The notes under the pieces: generated by a model
The model's input: only the letters and a program-made list of their open reading frames with translations
Told to the model about the DNA's origin: nothing
The model's database searches: none
In this document: positions 27,957-40,100 of the stretch, in pieces
Numbering within the stretch: the first letter of the stretch is position 1
How the letters are laid out: the number at the start of each line of letters is the position of its first letter
From: Notospermus geniculatus
Taxonomy: Eukaryota; Nemertea; Pilidiophora; Heteronemertea; Lineidae
DNA length: 64,000 nt
Direction of reading: 5' to 3'
Assembly (NCBI GenBank): GCA_002633025.1
Contig: NMRB01001108.1
Location: 110,012-174,011 of the forward strand
Program-made: the position numbers and the translations under genes

Positions 27957-30900
27957 GTTTGTGTCTGCTATTCTTGTTTTCCCCTCTGCTATTTTGGTTT
28001 GAATTGAATTAACAAAGTATTTGCAGATCACTTAAACAAAGTACTGTTCAACCCATCCCACTGTCTTTTTTATGATGATCATCACGACATCAGGGGGGCG
28101 GGGCAAAAGTAAGTCCAGATCGATGTCACGTCACATCACACTTACACAGTGTGAGTTATGTCGATGAAGTGCATACCGGTACATATTTTTCATGTTTCTG
28201 CTGCTTTCAAATCAGCTCTTGAATCGGCATCAATAATTTGTTTCAGTTTCTCAAAGGTATATGGCCAGTCTGCTACACAAGTTGATATATTTGATGGGAC
28301 AGTCGAACAGCATATAAGTAGTGTGCTGAACGGCCAGAATGCATCTATTCTGGCATATGGTTCAACTGGTGCAGGTGAGTTGAGTACCTGATATTTATCT
28401 TTTAGGTGACCAGAAGGGGGAATGGATGGATAGATAAAATTCTTGACAGGCCTACAATACATTGTAATCTAAACCTTTGTTGATTTCATCACTGTGATAT
28501 GATAACTAACTACACTTGTAATGATGCTAATGTGATGATTTCATACTCTCCTGCATACAGTAGGCCAATATGACGTGTGAATGAATTTATACTTCACAGG
28601 GAAAACACACACCATTCTTGGAACACCAGAAGATCCAGGAATCATACCACGGACTATCAAGAAATTGTTCCAGCAGATAGAGATGGAGAAGACACCTGAA
28701 TGCAGCTATACCACAAAGCTGTCATTCTTGGAGATTTATAATGAAAGGGTGAGAAGTGTGACTTGTGCTTTCCAAATCACCGGTGTACCGATACATGGTT
28801 TGTAAACATTAATGGGTGTCGCTTGCATTTGACTTTGAGAAGCCGCATTGATGCAGACTGTGCAGTGAAAACTGGCTAGAACCCACAGAGAAAGATTAGA
28901 ATTTATTTTAACAGAACATCAGAGTACAAAACTGTATTACTTTTGTCCGCCCATATACAGGTAATAGATCTTCTACAAAAGAAATCCGGTGACCTACAAA
29001 TCCGCGAAGACCAGAAACATGTCATCCAGGTGCCAGGATTGACTGAAAAAGAAATCAACAACTATGATGAATTCAACTCTGTTTTTGGTCCAGCGTCACA
29101 GAACAGGTTAGTTAGAACAAGAATATATCATGTGGCTGTGCACTACTTCAGGCTGGCCTTGCTTTGAGGTGGAAAGGTGACTGAGCTTAGTTTGTGATTA
29201 TGACATCTTGGCAAGTGGTCAAATGACCAGCACACTGAACTGTTTAGATTTAATCCTCATGACAATTTCCTTTTATATCTCAGGACAGTAGCCAGTACCA
29301 AGCTGAATGAATACAGTAGCCGAAGTCATTCAATTCTGTTGATCAAGGTTGCCAAGAAGATTGAGAAACGTACCTACAATGGGAAGCTGTACATCATTGA
29401 CCTTGCTGGGTCAGAGAACAACAAGAGGACAGGAAACAAAGGCATTCGTTTGAAGGAATCTGGTGCAATAAATTGTTCATTGTTTGCCCTGGGAAAAGTG
29501 GTTGATGCTTTGACACAAAATATGGTGAGTACACATTATACNACGTCTGATTAGTTTGCCAGTGATTCTGCTGAACACATCCTTGTATTCGGTGGCATTT
29601 GGAGCGAGTGCTAAGAACCACTGATGACATGTTCTGTACCTCACAATGACTGAATAAGCTACAAGTTCCTTTGATATTAGGATTAAGAGTTGCCAAGATT
29701 GTACCAAGGAGGAGGAGGACACCCAGTGATTCAACAACAGATCAAGAGGAGATGAAAGAGAACACGTGCAGTGAACGATTGGCTGCCGACATGTCAGAAA
29801 AATACCAGGAGAGTAAGAAACAAAAGACTACCTCATCTGAGGATGAAGTTGATCTGTCTCCAAGTTCTCTTTTTGTCAACGATTCAGCTGTATTTATGAA
29901 CAGAAAGAAGAAGAAATTCAGGTCAACTGCTCTGAGATGGAGTTCCAATGGTAAGTTCAGGGAACATGAATTATTGGTGAAGTTGGCACAAGTTCTGCTC
30001 CCAAAACTGAAAGCTGCATGTGGTTCATTCTCGAACTTTCCATCTAACCTGATTTAGAAGCTGCTATTTGCTGAAGGTGTTGTTCTTATATTTGCAGAAA
30101 GTACACCAGACAATGTAGCCACACCCAAAAAGTCAAAGAAACCTCTAAAAGAAAGTATAAGTAAGTAGTTAGAATAGCAATGTTTTCAGGAACCAAGAGC
30201 TGTTTGACTAGTCAGGATATAGGCCTATTAAGACAGCCACCTTCATGACTAGTCATCATCTGTCCACTATCAAATGTACCAGTACACATGTACTTGAATG
30301 ACCAAGGCTTTTTGGCAGTAAAAGCATTTTCCGTTTTTCAGAAAATGTATTTTCTCCACACCCAACCCCCAGGAAGCCAGTCATCAACCCAGATGTTCAG
30401 GAAAAACACAGTGAGTAATCAGTGTAGTCTCTGTGAGGAGTGTCATCATTCAGCTGACCAGTCACTTGCCACCGAGGGGATGATACAGAAATCTACAGAC
30501 AGTTAGATCCATTTGTATGGAAGGTTCAGGCAGATTGCTTTCTCACGACCTCATCAGCAGGGACTTTTCTGGTAGTGACAGATTATGAACTTTCATTTCA
30601 GACAACCATATTCTTTCCATCTTGAACTGTGGCGCGTTTAAAGACATCAAGAAATTGATCACAGTGGGAAAAAAGAGAGCTCAGATGATCGTCTCGTATA
30701 GGGATTTGTGTGGACAGTTTGAAAAGGTATGCTGCCCATGATTTTTCTTAGGGAGTGAAGCCAGATTGAGTTGTCCTTGTAAGTCTTTCATCTGCTTTAC
30801 ACAATGGTAATATTAGAAATAAATGATAATTTTCCAGGTAGAGGACCTTGACAAGGTTCCTGGTTTGCCAAAGAACTTTGTAAAGACCTTCATGAAGGTA

Positions 30901-31159
30901 GGTGAAGGCTCAAAATGCTTTACACATATACATGTGTATGTTATGCTACTGACTTGTATTTGTCAGCCACATGTGGTGTCATTACTCGTTTATAATGTAG
31001 GTAAAAGGACTGTACATTGTACCGGTAAATGGTAGAGAAGAGTATGGCCACTTTTGTAGAAAAGTTTGAAACTTGAAGCTTTGTTTTTAGTGTCGCTGTC
31101 TGATAAGAGCAGAATTGTGACTGTTCATTCTTTCTTTACAGGGAAATCTTGTGCAGTGA
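27814..31159 (+). CDS. KIF22: KIF22/Kid-type kinesin, whole gene span
   Basis: Kinesin-10 chromokinesin; in vertebrates it binds microtubules and DNA and moves chromosome arms toward the spindle equator. Exons: 27814-27956, 28247-28374, 28600-28748, 28961-29106, 29284-29524, 29681-29950, 30098-30160, 30342-30410, 30602-30726, 30838-30897, 31142-31159. The motor shows VRLRP, P-loop GSTGAGKTHT, switch I YSSRSHS and switch II DLAGSE. The tail has a basic acidic-dotted linker and a helix-hairpin-helix region. The exon or exons with the YRDSKLTRLLQDSLGG block and the neck are missing at an isolated N (29542). About 470 codons are visible, against about 665 residues in human. The ATG follows directly on TTTTCCAG, so an upstream exon is possible. 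Confidence 0.95.
28247..28374 (+). CDS. KIF22: KIF22 exon 2 (motor, start of the P-loop)
   Basis: Encodes [20 protein letters not shown] and [16 protein letters not shown]. The P-loop is split by the intron and is completed by GKTHT in exon 3. Confidence 0.95.
28600..28748 (+). CDS. KIF22: KIF22 exon 3 (P-loop end)
   Basis: Encodes [20 protein letters not shown] and [11 protein letters not shown], before donor GTGAGA. The Walker A sequence GSTGAGKT is complete across exons 2 and 3. Confidence 0.95.
28961..29106 (+). CDS. KIF22: KIF22 exon 4 (motor)
   Basis: Encodes [31 protein letters not shown] and FGPASQNR, matching the LDLL..DLVIRED..PGL..PASRNR run of KIF22. Confidence 0.95.
29284..29524 (+). 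CDS. KIF22: KIF22 exon 5 (switch I and switch II)
   Basis: Encodes [60 protein letters not shown] and LTQNM, before GTGAGT. Both nucleotide switches are intact. The next expected motor block is not found. Confidence 0.96.
29542..29542. other. Isolated N: collapsed gap in the KIF22 motor region
   Basis: Only 156 bp separates exon 5 from exon 6, and none of it encodes the YRDSKLTRLL..NFAA block that every kinesin motor needs. The N in this interval marks the likely position of the lost exon or exons. Confidence 0.85.
29681..29950 (+). CDS. KIF22: KIF22 exon 6 (charged linker)
   Basis: Acceptor TTTGATATTAG. Open in the phase used by exon 7: [40 protein letters not shown] and [15 protein letters not shown]. 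Rich in K, R, S and E, as expected for the region after the motor. Two bases complete a codon from the missing exon. Confidence 0.8.
30098..30160 (+). CDS. KIF22: KIF22 exon 7
   Basis: A short exon encoding [19 protein letters not shown] in phase with its neighbours. KKSKKPLK could serve as a nuclear localisation signal. Confidence 0.8.
30342..30410 (+). CDS. KIF22: KIF22 exon 8
   Basis: Acceptor CGTTTTTCAG, donor GTGAGT. Encodes [20 protein letters not shown] and KH, a proline-rich linker. Confidence 0.8.
30602..30726 (+). CDS. KIF22: KIF22 exon 9 (helix-hairpin-helix DNA-binding tail)
   Basis: Encodes [20 protein letters not shown] and [19 protein letters not shown], matching the vertebrate [31 protein letters not shown] run. 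This is the helix-hairpin-helix domain linked to DNA binding. Confidence 0.95.
30838..30897 (+). CDS. KIF22: KIF22 exon 10 (end of the HhH region)
   Basis: Encodes [20 protein letters not shown], which aligns with the vertebrate [20 protein letters not shown]. Confidence 0.93.
31142..31159 (+). CDS. KIF22: KIF22 exon 11 (stop)
   Basis: After TTCTTTACAG the frame reads GNLVQ and TGA, a shorter end than the vertebrate ANILGLAAGQ tail but aligned with it. Confidence 0.8.
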   Translation, partial: GNLVQ

Positions 31160-31684
31160 TCCAAGTGAGTGAAACCAGTTGCCAGGAACCGAGAGGCTGG
31201 TTCATCATTACCATTCATTGACAAAGACACTATTGGTTGCCACACCGTGAAGTTCTCTCAGATATTTTCAGCGTAGCTGTGTTTACATGTAATTGCTCAA
31301 CAACCATGACCCTGCATGCACTGTAAATTGAACTGACCCATCATGATTGTGCCAATTGAATGTTTTGGACCACCATCATCATAAGAAGTTTACCTCAGAC
31401 ACCACGTCATATCGCAAATGCAAGCATGGAATGTACATGTACCGGTAAATGCATGATACATGTAGATTACTGATCATTAGTGTTTGGTACTTTGTATCTT
31501 ATTGTAGTAAACCTATTTTACACATTCTTTTGTTTGTATTTATGTTTTGGTGCCGACTGGTGGGGCGGGTCAGACAAATAGAATTGTCAGTCTAATTAGA
31601 CTTGTCATAATTACGATGTTAACTGAATTGAAATTGACAGACTTGACATCTAGTAGCATTCATCAATGGAAATTACGATCAACA

Positions 31685-31690
31685 AATAAA
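31685..31690 (+). terminator. Poly(A) signal AATAAA of KIF22
   Basis: Canonical hexamer about 525 nt after the KIF22 stop; the first clear one on the + strand in that region. Confidence 0.55.
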
Positions 31691-33375
31691 AGCAAGATAA
31701 TTGACGCTGGTACAAATGATATTTGAGAGTTGTTTGTGCGAGGTGACAAAAGGAGTGAGAGCTGGATGTGGACATAATGTAGAACTTCTCATTTGGAGTC
31801 CTCATCTTACTGATGAATTATCAGGGAAGTCACAACATTGGGCTTGTTAGAAGAAAACAACAAAGGCAGTTTTTCCACACTTAGCATTTACTTTTAAATA
31901 ACAAAAATAGATTATCCCTACATCACCTGGTGCATACACACTGACTATGATCGGTTACACTGACCATGGAAGTGTTCCAAGCAACACAGTTATTGTTAGC
32001 CTCGATCAAATGAGGTCAAGTCTGAGACTTTCACTGGTTCTGATACAAACCGTGGACGAGGAAGCAGGCACAAAATCCCTTCTTGTAAAGATAATGGGTT
32101 GAAATTCTTTGGAGAGTGGTTGAGGAAAGGCAAAACCTCTGTCAGTCTTTCCAATGGTGGAAGTTCAGTGACCAATGATGACTGCAACCGATAGTTGTGA
32201 TCCAGTCAACGAAAACCAGGCACAAGTCTCCAATAGTGACAAGCTCTTGGAAGTGTAAGAGCTTAATTGATTTCAGCCTTCATGGTTACCATTCCATAAT
32301 CATTTGCACCTGGTTTTCCCAGATCAGTTTGCATTTGTCAGATCTTCGCACATATAGAATGCTTTGGGGGTGTTACATCCAGTAGCACCAGCAATGTGGA
32401 GTTAACTTGTGTGCATCCTCGTCTCATTTATGTGAATAATCAGTATATCAACCTCACCACAATACAAATATAAATCCTAGGATTAAGAGTATCAAAGTAA
32501 TAGAAATCACAAAATCAAAACAGACATACAAACAAGGACAAGAGAGTCAAACCATGTTTTGTAAACTGGTTTGAGTACTTTAATTTCATTGCAGTAACGG
32601 ATCACATTTGCTCTCTCAACTGTAAGGTCATTATTTTGCACTGCAATACCTCCCTATCAAACTGTAGCCACTTCTCTGAAGGGTTACTGTCACTGGGCGG
32701 ATGGTACCATTTGGGATAGCAAATCCACCAAACAGGCCAATACACCACCTCATGAAAGCCTATCCACGTAATGTTACCGATGCCATAACTTGCAAATCTC
32801 CGCAGATTCAGGACATAAGACATCAACCTCCTCGAGGGAAGGGGTGGGAATTTTATTCTTACTCAACACAGATGGCAAGGCCTGAAACCAGTAGGGGCCA
32901 GTCAGAATTCCCTGTCATTGTCAGCAGAGAAATTGACGACAGAGCAAGTGGACCTCTCAGTCTCATTCAGATGGTTTGGGTCACTGGCTAGAGGATCTTC
33001 ATTTTCCACACAATGTGTTACATGAAAATTTAGCAAAACATCACCATCGCCAATTGAATATTGCACTAAAATCTCTCTTCTGTGTTGTCATGTCCATACA
33101 ACATAGGAAAATCTATCACACTAAACTATTATACATAAATTTCTCAAAATAAATCAGAATATCTGTGAATTAGAAATTTCATGAAAGTCAAATCCCAATG
33201 CATCTAACTTCTAAAAGCTTTCAATGATAGGGTATCTAGAACTACATTGCAATGTTGTTTCTCACCAAGTACGTTGTAAGATATTGACACTGGGTCAATA
33301 AATATATGCATCAATGGAGGCATGAAATGTTGAACTCAACTGACCCGCAAGATTTTATCACCATTTAGTTCGCTA

Positions 33376-33412
33376 AAAAGTCCAGGGATCTGTCCATGAT
33401 CCCTGGACTTTT
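33376..33412. repeat. Perfect 15-bp hairpin with a 7-nt loop
   Basis: AAAAGTCCAGGGATC, loop TGTCCAT, then the exact complement. GGACAGATCCC repeats part of the loop and arm just after. Possibly a small transposon remnant in the intergenic region. Confidence 0.8.
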
Positions 33413-36400
33413 GGACAGATCCCTTTTGCATATTCTTCTTTCCCGTGAATCTTGCATGACCAAGTTGTCAAAATATTGGAACCTTGGATAATTGTGACCT
33501 TCACAAATTCTATCTGCTGATGTGATCGAATCAGTGGGCTGTAGGAATCGACATTTCTTCACCTTGACAAATACTGAAATGAATGTTACACAAAATGTAC
33601 TAATTTCATTGTTTATATACGAGGCTGTTGTAATCCACTTGTGTAGGACCAGTTCCATGCAAGTTTGTATATTCACCATTAAATTCTTTATACCATTGTA
33701 ACACTGCATTAGAGTCAACCTCCAGAAAAAGCAATTCACCCTTTCTTCTTCCACAATGTACACTTACTTGTTATTTACAATCACGGGATACATGTCTATT
33801 TTGCTGAAAACAATACCTGACACTTGTCATGCTATGCCAAAAATAGGATTCACCAAGTAACAGTGTTTCTACCTACATGTAGAACTACCACTGTGGGCTC
33901 ATGATAGACAAAAGGTTCATTTGAATTTGAGAATGTTATGACATTCAAATCTAAACTACGCCCTGTACAATACAGCAATGTTATGTACAATACAACAATA
34001 TTGCGCACAATACTCCAAAGCATGTATGTACAATACACCAGTTTTCAGTACAGTAACCAATACTCTGTACAATAAACTTATGTTCTGTACAATACATCTT
34101 GAATCATAAAAAAGACACACAATTTGTGTATGTAGATCTTCATGACATATTGCATTAACCATTGGAATGTTGACACCTGGAAGCAGTACTGCTGTAGGAC
34201 ACAGCCCGTCAAAGATCGTCTGTTACAAAGACTTTTGTGCCTAAAATGAAGGACAACCACTCAGTCAAGTCCCCACAAGGTGCTCCCGTACTGACGTCTG
34301 CAGAATCGCAATGCTACACCCTAGCCAAATGCTAGAATACATCTTACACCGGTATTGTGACAGAGTATATTGTTCCAGACAGGCAACGTCTAGAGTATTG
34401 CCAGAAAAATTGTATTGTGATACAATGCATTTTCCTGAAGACAGGTCATGTCTAGAGTACTGCCAGACAAAGTGCATTGTGACACAGTATATTTACCAAG
34501 ATAGACCATGTCTCAAGTATAGATTTGCATTCACCAACTTCACAAACAGCTTGCCACATATCTAGCAGTCAAAAATTCGCAATGATGTCAGGATTAGGGC
34601 TCGTTCATCAGACTATCTGACGATAAAGTCCATCAGAACTTTCAAATTTTCTGTACTCATGTGACCCGTGGAGGCCACCCCAATAAAGGGCAACTCGAAA
34701 TTATTGTAAGATATTGCTATATGCATGGAGGTTCATAATTAATGTAAATCTCAAATCTTTCCAATGAACAATACAATCTTGAATCAAGCAACTGTGATTT
34801 CATAATGTACACCATCTACCTCATGATCTAAACCCCACAAGAATTAATATCGTGAGTATTTATACATTTTAGCAACTGAATATTCTAACAGAGTCTAATA
34901 ACATGCAGTCCAGAAGCCAGATCAACAGCTGAAGCATGCAGGCCTTAATATTTCTCTCTTAAATTATACCTGCAGCAACCCATTGTGAGCTAATGCCCGC
35001 ATAAATGAACAAATCATAGCAAAAACATAACCCAACGTAGATGTAGATGCGATTGGTCCCACACCGAAGAAAAGAATGCCATGCAAATGCCAATTCATGG
35101 GCATTGAAATGTACGGTGCATAAAGAAGGTTTTACATGTAAAAAAACAGCCTATTGGAGCATCTCGGAGAATTTTCTATCCTCAACCCATAACTTCAACA
35201 TGTCGATATGGATAGTTTCTCTATGCTGCATTATTCTATATGACTAGATAAGGTTACGCACTATATACATTTGGGCATAGGTTTCGTATGTTTCCACAAT
35301 CTTACAGTAATACAGTAAGTATTATACTTCATTAATTAACGAATGCTTTTAGCTACAGCAAAAAATAGCAGTACTGGTAAATATCTGGGTGGGGTAAGAG
35401 ATGAGCTAATCTTGCATAAGCATCATACCACAAGCCTGGGTACTAATCCTCAGGGAATGAAATTGCATTGAACAATAGCTTGAAGTAATCAGTGTAAGTA
35501 AACACAACTTGAAACCAATAAAGCTAACTGAGGGCATTTCACGTATCAACTGCTAATAATTAAGTTACATTTTCTATTTTACATTTTACACACAAATACG
35601 TGAAAACCATGTGTGTTCATTATAAACCAAGGAAATTTGCCTTGACAAGGAAGTGTATGGTATCAAAAATACACCTGACTTTAACTTGGGTCAACACTAA
35701 CAAATTATTATCAACTATTTCTATATACAGTCTAAATCTTGGCCTTGCTTATCAAATCAGTCAGTGCCAAGGGTAGGAGAAGTAGAATTCCTAAGTGTTT
35801 TTTGTTATTAAAGTTTAGTTTATAAAGCAAGACATACAGCCTAAATATGCATCAATCTTAAGTAGCTATGATTATAATACAGCAGGATTAACAATTTGTG
35901 ATCTGATGGATCTTCAAGTCAGCCACTAAACGAAGGGAATCCAAATACTCATATAAATCATCTCTTTGACCCTTTTTTAGTTTCAATGGATGCACGACTG
36001 AAAAGAAGCAAGTTTCTTGAAATTGCATGGAAAGTTACAAACTACGTTTCGTAAGAATACACCTGGGTTCATCCGATGCAAATTTGCACTTGTCCATTTC
36101 AATGAACCTTGACACGTGTAGCAATTGGATGTCCACCTAATCACTGGTGTTCGAACCGAGCAAGGCACCTGATCTAAAACATAATACAATATGACACATT
36201 ACCATTTACAAGTACAGCATCTACAGCATTATACTCCAGATTTCATAAACCATTTTGTATATATATACAATTAGTTACATCCATATCAATTCATTGTATC
36301 AGACACGTTCGTATAAAAATGACATACACTAGACATCAACAGATATGGAATCAAAATTATAAATTTCATCCACAAATAGGAATTTGTTAAATTCAACGAA

Positions 36401-36968
36401 TTCCAAACATCAATTCCTATAAACTCATACCTGAACACTTTTCGAATTAGAATTGTATACCATAGCTATTGTTAAACTAACTAGCTATTATGCAATCTAT
36501 TCCTATACATAGGGTAATCAAAATAACATATCTGTTCTTCATTTTGTGACCACGTCTTGTCACCAGAGAATGAGTACTGTTGGCAAATGACAACCGCCAC
36601 TCAAACTCTTCTTAAAGCCTGATAATGTGTTATGTATCCCACATTATCTGTTGGAGCTCAAGTGGGTTGGTTCAGGCAAATAATTATACCAAAATAGTAG
36701 ACACAGATGGAGAGTGGAATCAAGGAAATACCACAAATATCATTATCGCTTCTCAATTAGATACTACTGGCTCTTGAGATCCAATAAGAGAAAACCAAAA
36801 GTATGTCATCATAGGTGACAACAGGGCCAGCTTATACATGTATATTAGTATATCGTTGTCAAAAAGGCCTCTTGGAAGAAAATCTACACAACTTTCAAGT
36901 CTACATCCAAACTAAATGTGTTGTTGAAACTTGGAGTGTTCGTTGCTTCAGCAGATGTGATTTCCTGT

Positions 36969-37156
36969 TCAAAGGGGAACTATGATTTCCACATAGTTTT
37001 CCGGGAAGTATCCTTGGCGCCCATTAACTTCACCCTCTAGCCAGTTTTCATCGATGCGGGATATAAGATTGACAATATCACCTTCGCTGAAAGCCAGTTC
37101 ACCTTCATTTTCTGGTTCAAAGTCATAAAGGCCTCGGGCAGATGGCGTTCTCAGAG
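36969..37156 (-). CDS. SH3GL: Endophilin exon 9 (SH3 domain and stop)
   Basis: Encodes [40 protein letters not shown] and [15 protein letters not shown], then TGA. The ALYDF-type, ENEGEL, ENW and FPENYV features are canonical for endophilin SH3 and its proline-motif groove. Confidence 0.97.
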
Positions 37157-40100
37157 CTGCAGGCAGAACAGAAAGAAAGAGTGAGGATATCGCTGCTGAC
37201 AAAGAATTTCGAGGAATTTAGTCATCTTACCCCGTACTCCATCATTGTGATGAAATTTTTCTGACACTCCAATGCCAAAGTCTTTATCAGAGGATGCAAC
37301 TTACATGAATGAGGCTGGTGTACAGGAGAAGGCATGGGAGAAACGGAGTAATTAGAACCATTTTCGTTATCATCATTGTATGGTGTGAGGCCTTTACTCG
37401 AGTTGAAGCGGGCTGGACGCTCAGACTTGGGCCGTGCTGCTGCCTCAGCCACTCTGAAAACATAAACAGATTACAACAATGAAAGGATCTGATATAGGCT
37501 ACCAATAACTTGACTCCATATGGGAAGTATCAGACAGGGGGACTGATTTCGAAGGTGAAGTTGAAGAAGAGGTCACGAAACGTGATTAGAATCCCCGGTC
37601 AGTGCCCAAAAAAAGGTCGTCAATTGACGGAATAAGCCGCATTGTACAACAGGATTTCCATTGTGTGCCATGGAGTAACGTCACTTCCGATCGGGGATTC
37701 TAAACTTTAGCCCAGATGTTTGAACAGAGAATCAGTTATCTGGCAACAATCCGGCAGTAACTGACAGACTTGCCAAATAAATGGAAGAGCCAAGGGTGTA
37801 GAGGCCATGTGTTTTCCCTTCATCCATACTTACTTCTCCTTCAAGGACTCCTGAAGCCTGCTGAGTGCCTCGGCACAGTTCGTGTGGTAGTCAACCAGAG
37901 CATCCACAAGTTCTGAGAGCTGAGTAATCTGCTCAACCTGAAAAAGAGCCATAAGTGAAAACCTTATCTTCCCACAATTTAGAATCGCTATCATGCTATG
38001 CGGCCTCTTAAATATTTCAACAAAACGTCCATTGAGACAACACGTGGGTTCGAATCTGGTAGGAAGCATTGTCTTTCACCTTAGAAACCCGTTTCTATTT
38101 CATGTTCATTGAGACAACACAGTGTTTTTCAAAAATTCCTCATTCCTCAGTGAATTCCATTCTTGGTACAAGTTTACCGGTAATCATTTCCTTACATCAT
38201 TTTCCAGGACATTCATCATGGCTGTCCATGCCAGCTGTTTTGACTCTTCAAACTTTTCCTGTGCAATCCTGACCTCCTCCTCGGGTATGCTTGCTGTAAA
38301 AGGGGCAGAGAAAATGCAAATCAATTCCACTATATGTAGTATAGAATGGGACCAAGAAAATCCCCTTGTCTTATTCCAGTCGTCAATATCCTAAAGCTGC
38401 CTTTACTACACATCGGATGATCCGGGATGCGGATATGTTGTATGCAAAAATGCAAAGCATACCACTTCCGCATTCCACGTGTCCGGTAATCTTAACAAGT
38501 AGCATTGGTCTGTTTCCCCAGTCCTTTGGAAATCTGATTACCAGTTTGATCTTGAAGTGAGCCAACTGTATGACCAGTTGTTAGCAGTTGACTCTATCAA
38601 CTTCTTTGAAATTGGTTGTCTGTTGTGTAATTTTATTCAATGAAATTGTGGAAGCAGTGTTGAATCTACAGAGGTCTTATGAAACAATGAACCGAACTAC
38701 ACACTCCTTGGCCACAGTTTATATGCACGAAAAGTTTTTAAATGTGCAGTAATGTACATTGGGTGTAATACTGGCTTCAGCAAAGATGAAAAAAGCTGAT
38801 TGAGCAACAAGATCTTGTTGGTTTATACAGCGGCAAAGTGATATTTGCAGTGTTTCATGAAAATGAAGTGTACATGCATGCTCAAAGCAGAGAGTAAGGA
38901 ACCATCAAAATGAGAACAAAGTTGGTATTCATGTGGAGAGCAGTCATTTTTGTCAACAACTCAAGTCATTAGTTCCCTCACAGATACCAACTTCACTGCT
39001 CAGCCCTGGTCATGCCAGCATTTTGTACCATGCGATCATGAATCATGCTTGTTGAATGAGAAGCCACAGAGAATATTTGGATGAATAATGTTGGTTGAAG
39101 AACCCATACCGACATGTGAAAGCCCAAATCCAAAGAACCACTACAAAGATGACATGGAAGTGAAAGGAGGGCCTACAATACATCCAGGGCACAAAAGAAC
39201 ATCGTTTAAGCATAATAATCCACATGACCATCGAGTATTTGGTCCTGTCATTGGCATTAATGTCAACCTGAGGTAAGCAGCCGTTCTTAAGCCTGCCGCA
39301 CACTGGAGCTATCTCCTGAGCAAAAAGTCGGTCGAGACCGTTTGCTCAGCAGATAGCTCCCGTGTGCGCGTATTTTTCGGTGAGTTTTCTGCCTCGTGAG
39401 GCAGAACTCGCCAAAAATATGCACACATGCGAGCTATCTGCTGAGCAAACGGTTGCGGCAGGCTTATAGTGATCACTCCCTATGTCATCTGCTGTTTGTG
39501 TGCAGTGACTGGTGACAAACCATTGATTACCTTAGGATGCATCGAAGCTAGGCCGAGACCAATTTTTTGAAGACGCATATACCTCCAGGGTTTTCTAACC
39601 AAAACATACCTGAACACCACTGTTTATCAGATAGATGATGCAATAGATTGCACACCAATCCAGGAGAATTTCAGAGAGATTCATCAGAAATTGGTATATT
39701 TACCCTCTCAAAATGACAAGGAACAAGTCATCACTAGAAACATTTTGACGGTAAAAGAATTAAAGATGGGACTAAAAGGCATTCAAAGTCTCAAACATGA
39801 CATCCAGGACCCTGGATGATGGTTGAGATAAAGAAGAAGAGCCTAATGTTGAATGACAAGAGGAATTTGTTTCATAATAATGTGATTGACAGACAGCACT
39901 TAGACGGGACTAGAAACTGAAAAGGCAAAACTACATCACATTAAAAGCACTTTGTGTGTTGATGAAACTAAAAATTTCCTCATAGTAAAGGAAGCCCAGG
40001 GAAGCTAGTTTTCTTCCTTGAACCAGATCAGTATTGTGTCCTTCAATGAATTGGTGTTTTGTAAGTTATCAGTACTTTACTGATATTTTTGGCAAGGGGT

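Larger units (their letters stand above)
31160..36968. other. Convergent intergenic region and 3' UTRs of KIF22 and endophilin
   Basis: The KIF22 3' UTR probably ends near the AATAAA at 31685. The rest lies between convergent genes and may include a long endophilin 3' UTR. No coding exon was recognised; an orphan open frame at 32000-32195 is reported as a finding. A perfect hairpin lies at 33376-33412. Confidence 0.55.

Noticed and set aside
33365-33763. 132-codon - strand open frame
   Set aside because: It runs through the hairpin at 33376-33412, has no recognised motif and lies in 3' flanking sequence.
39088-39276. + strand open frame ending at a GTAAGC donor-like site
   Set aside because: No recognised homology, and it lies inside the endophilin intron on the opposite strand; a donor-like hexamer alone is weak.
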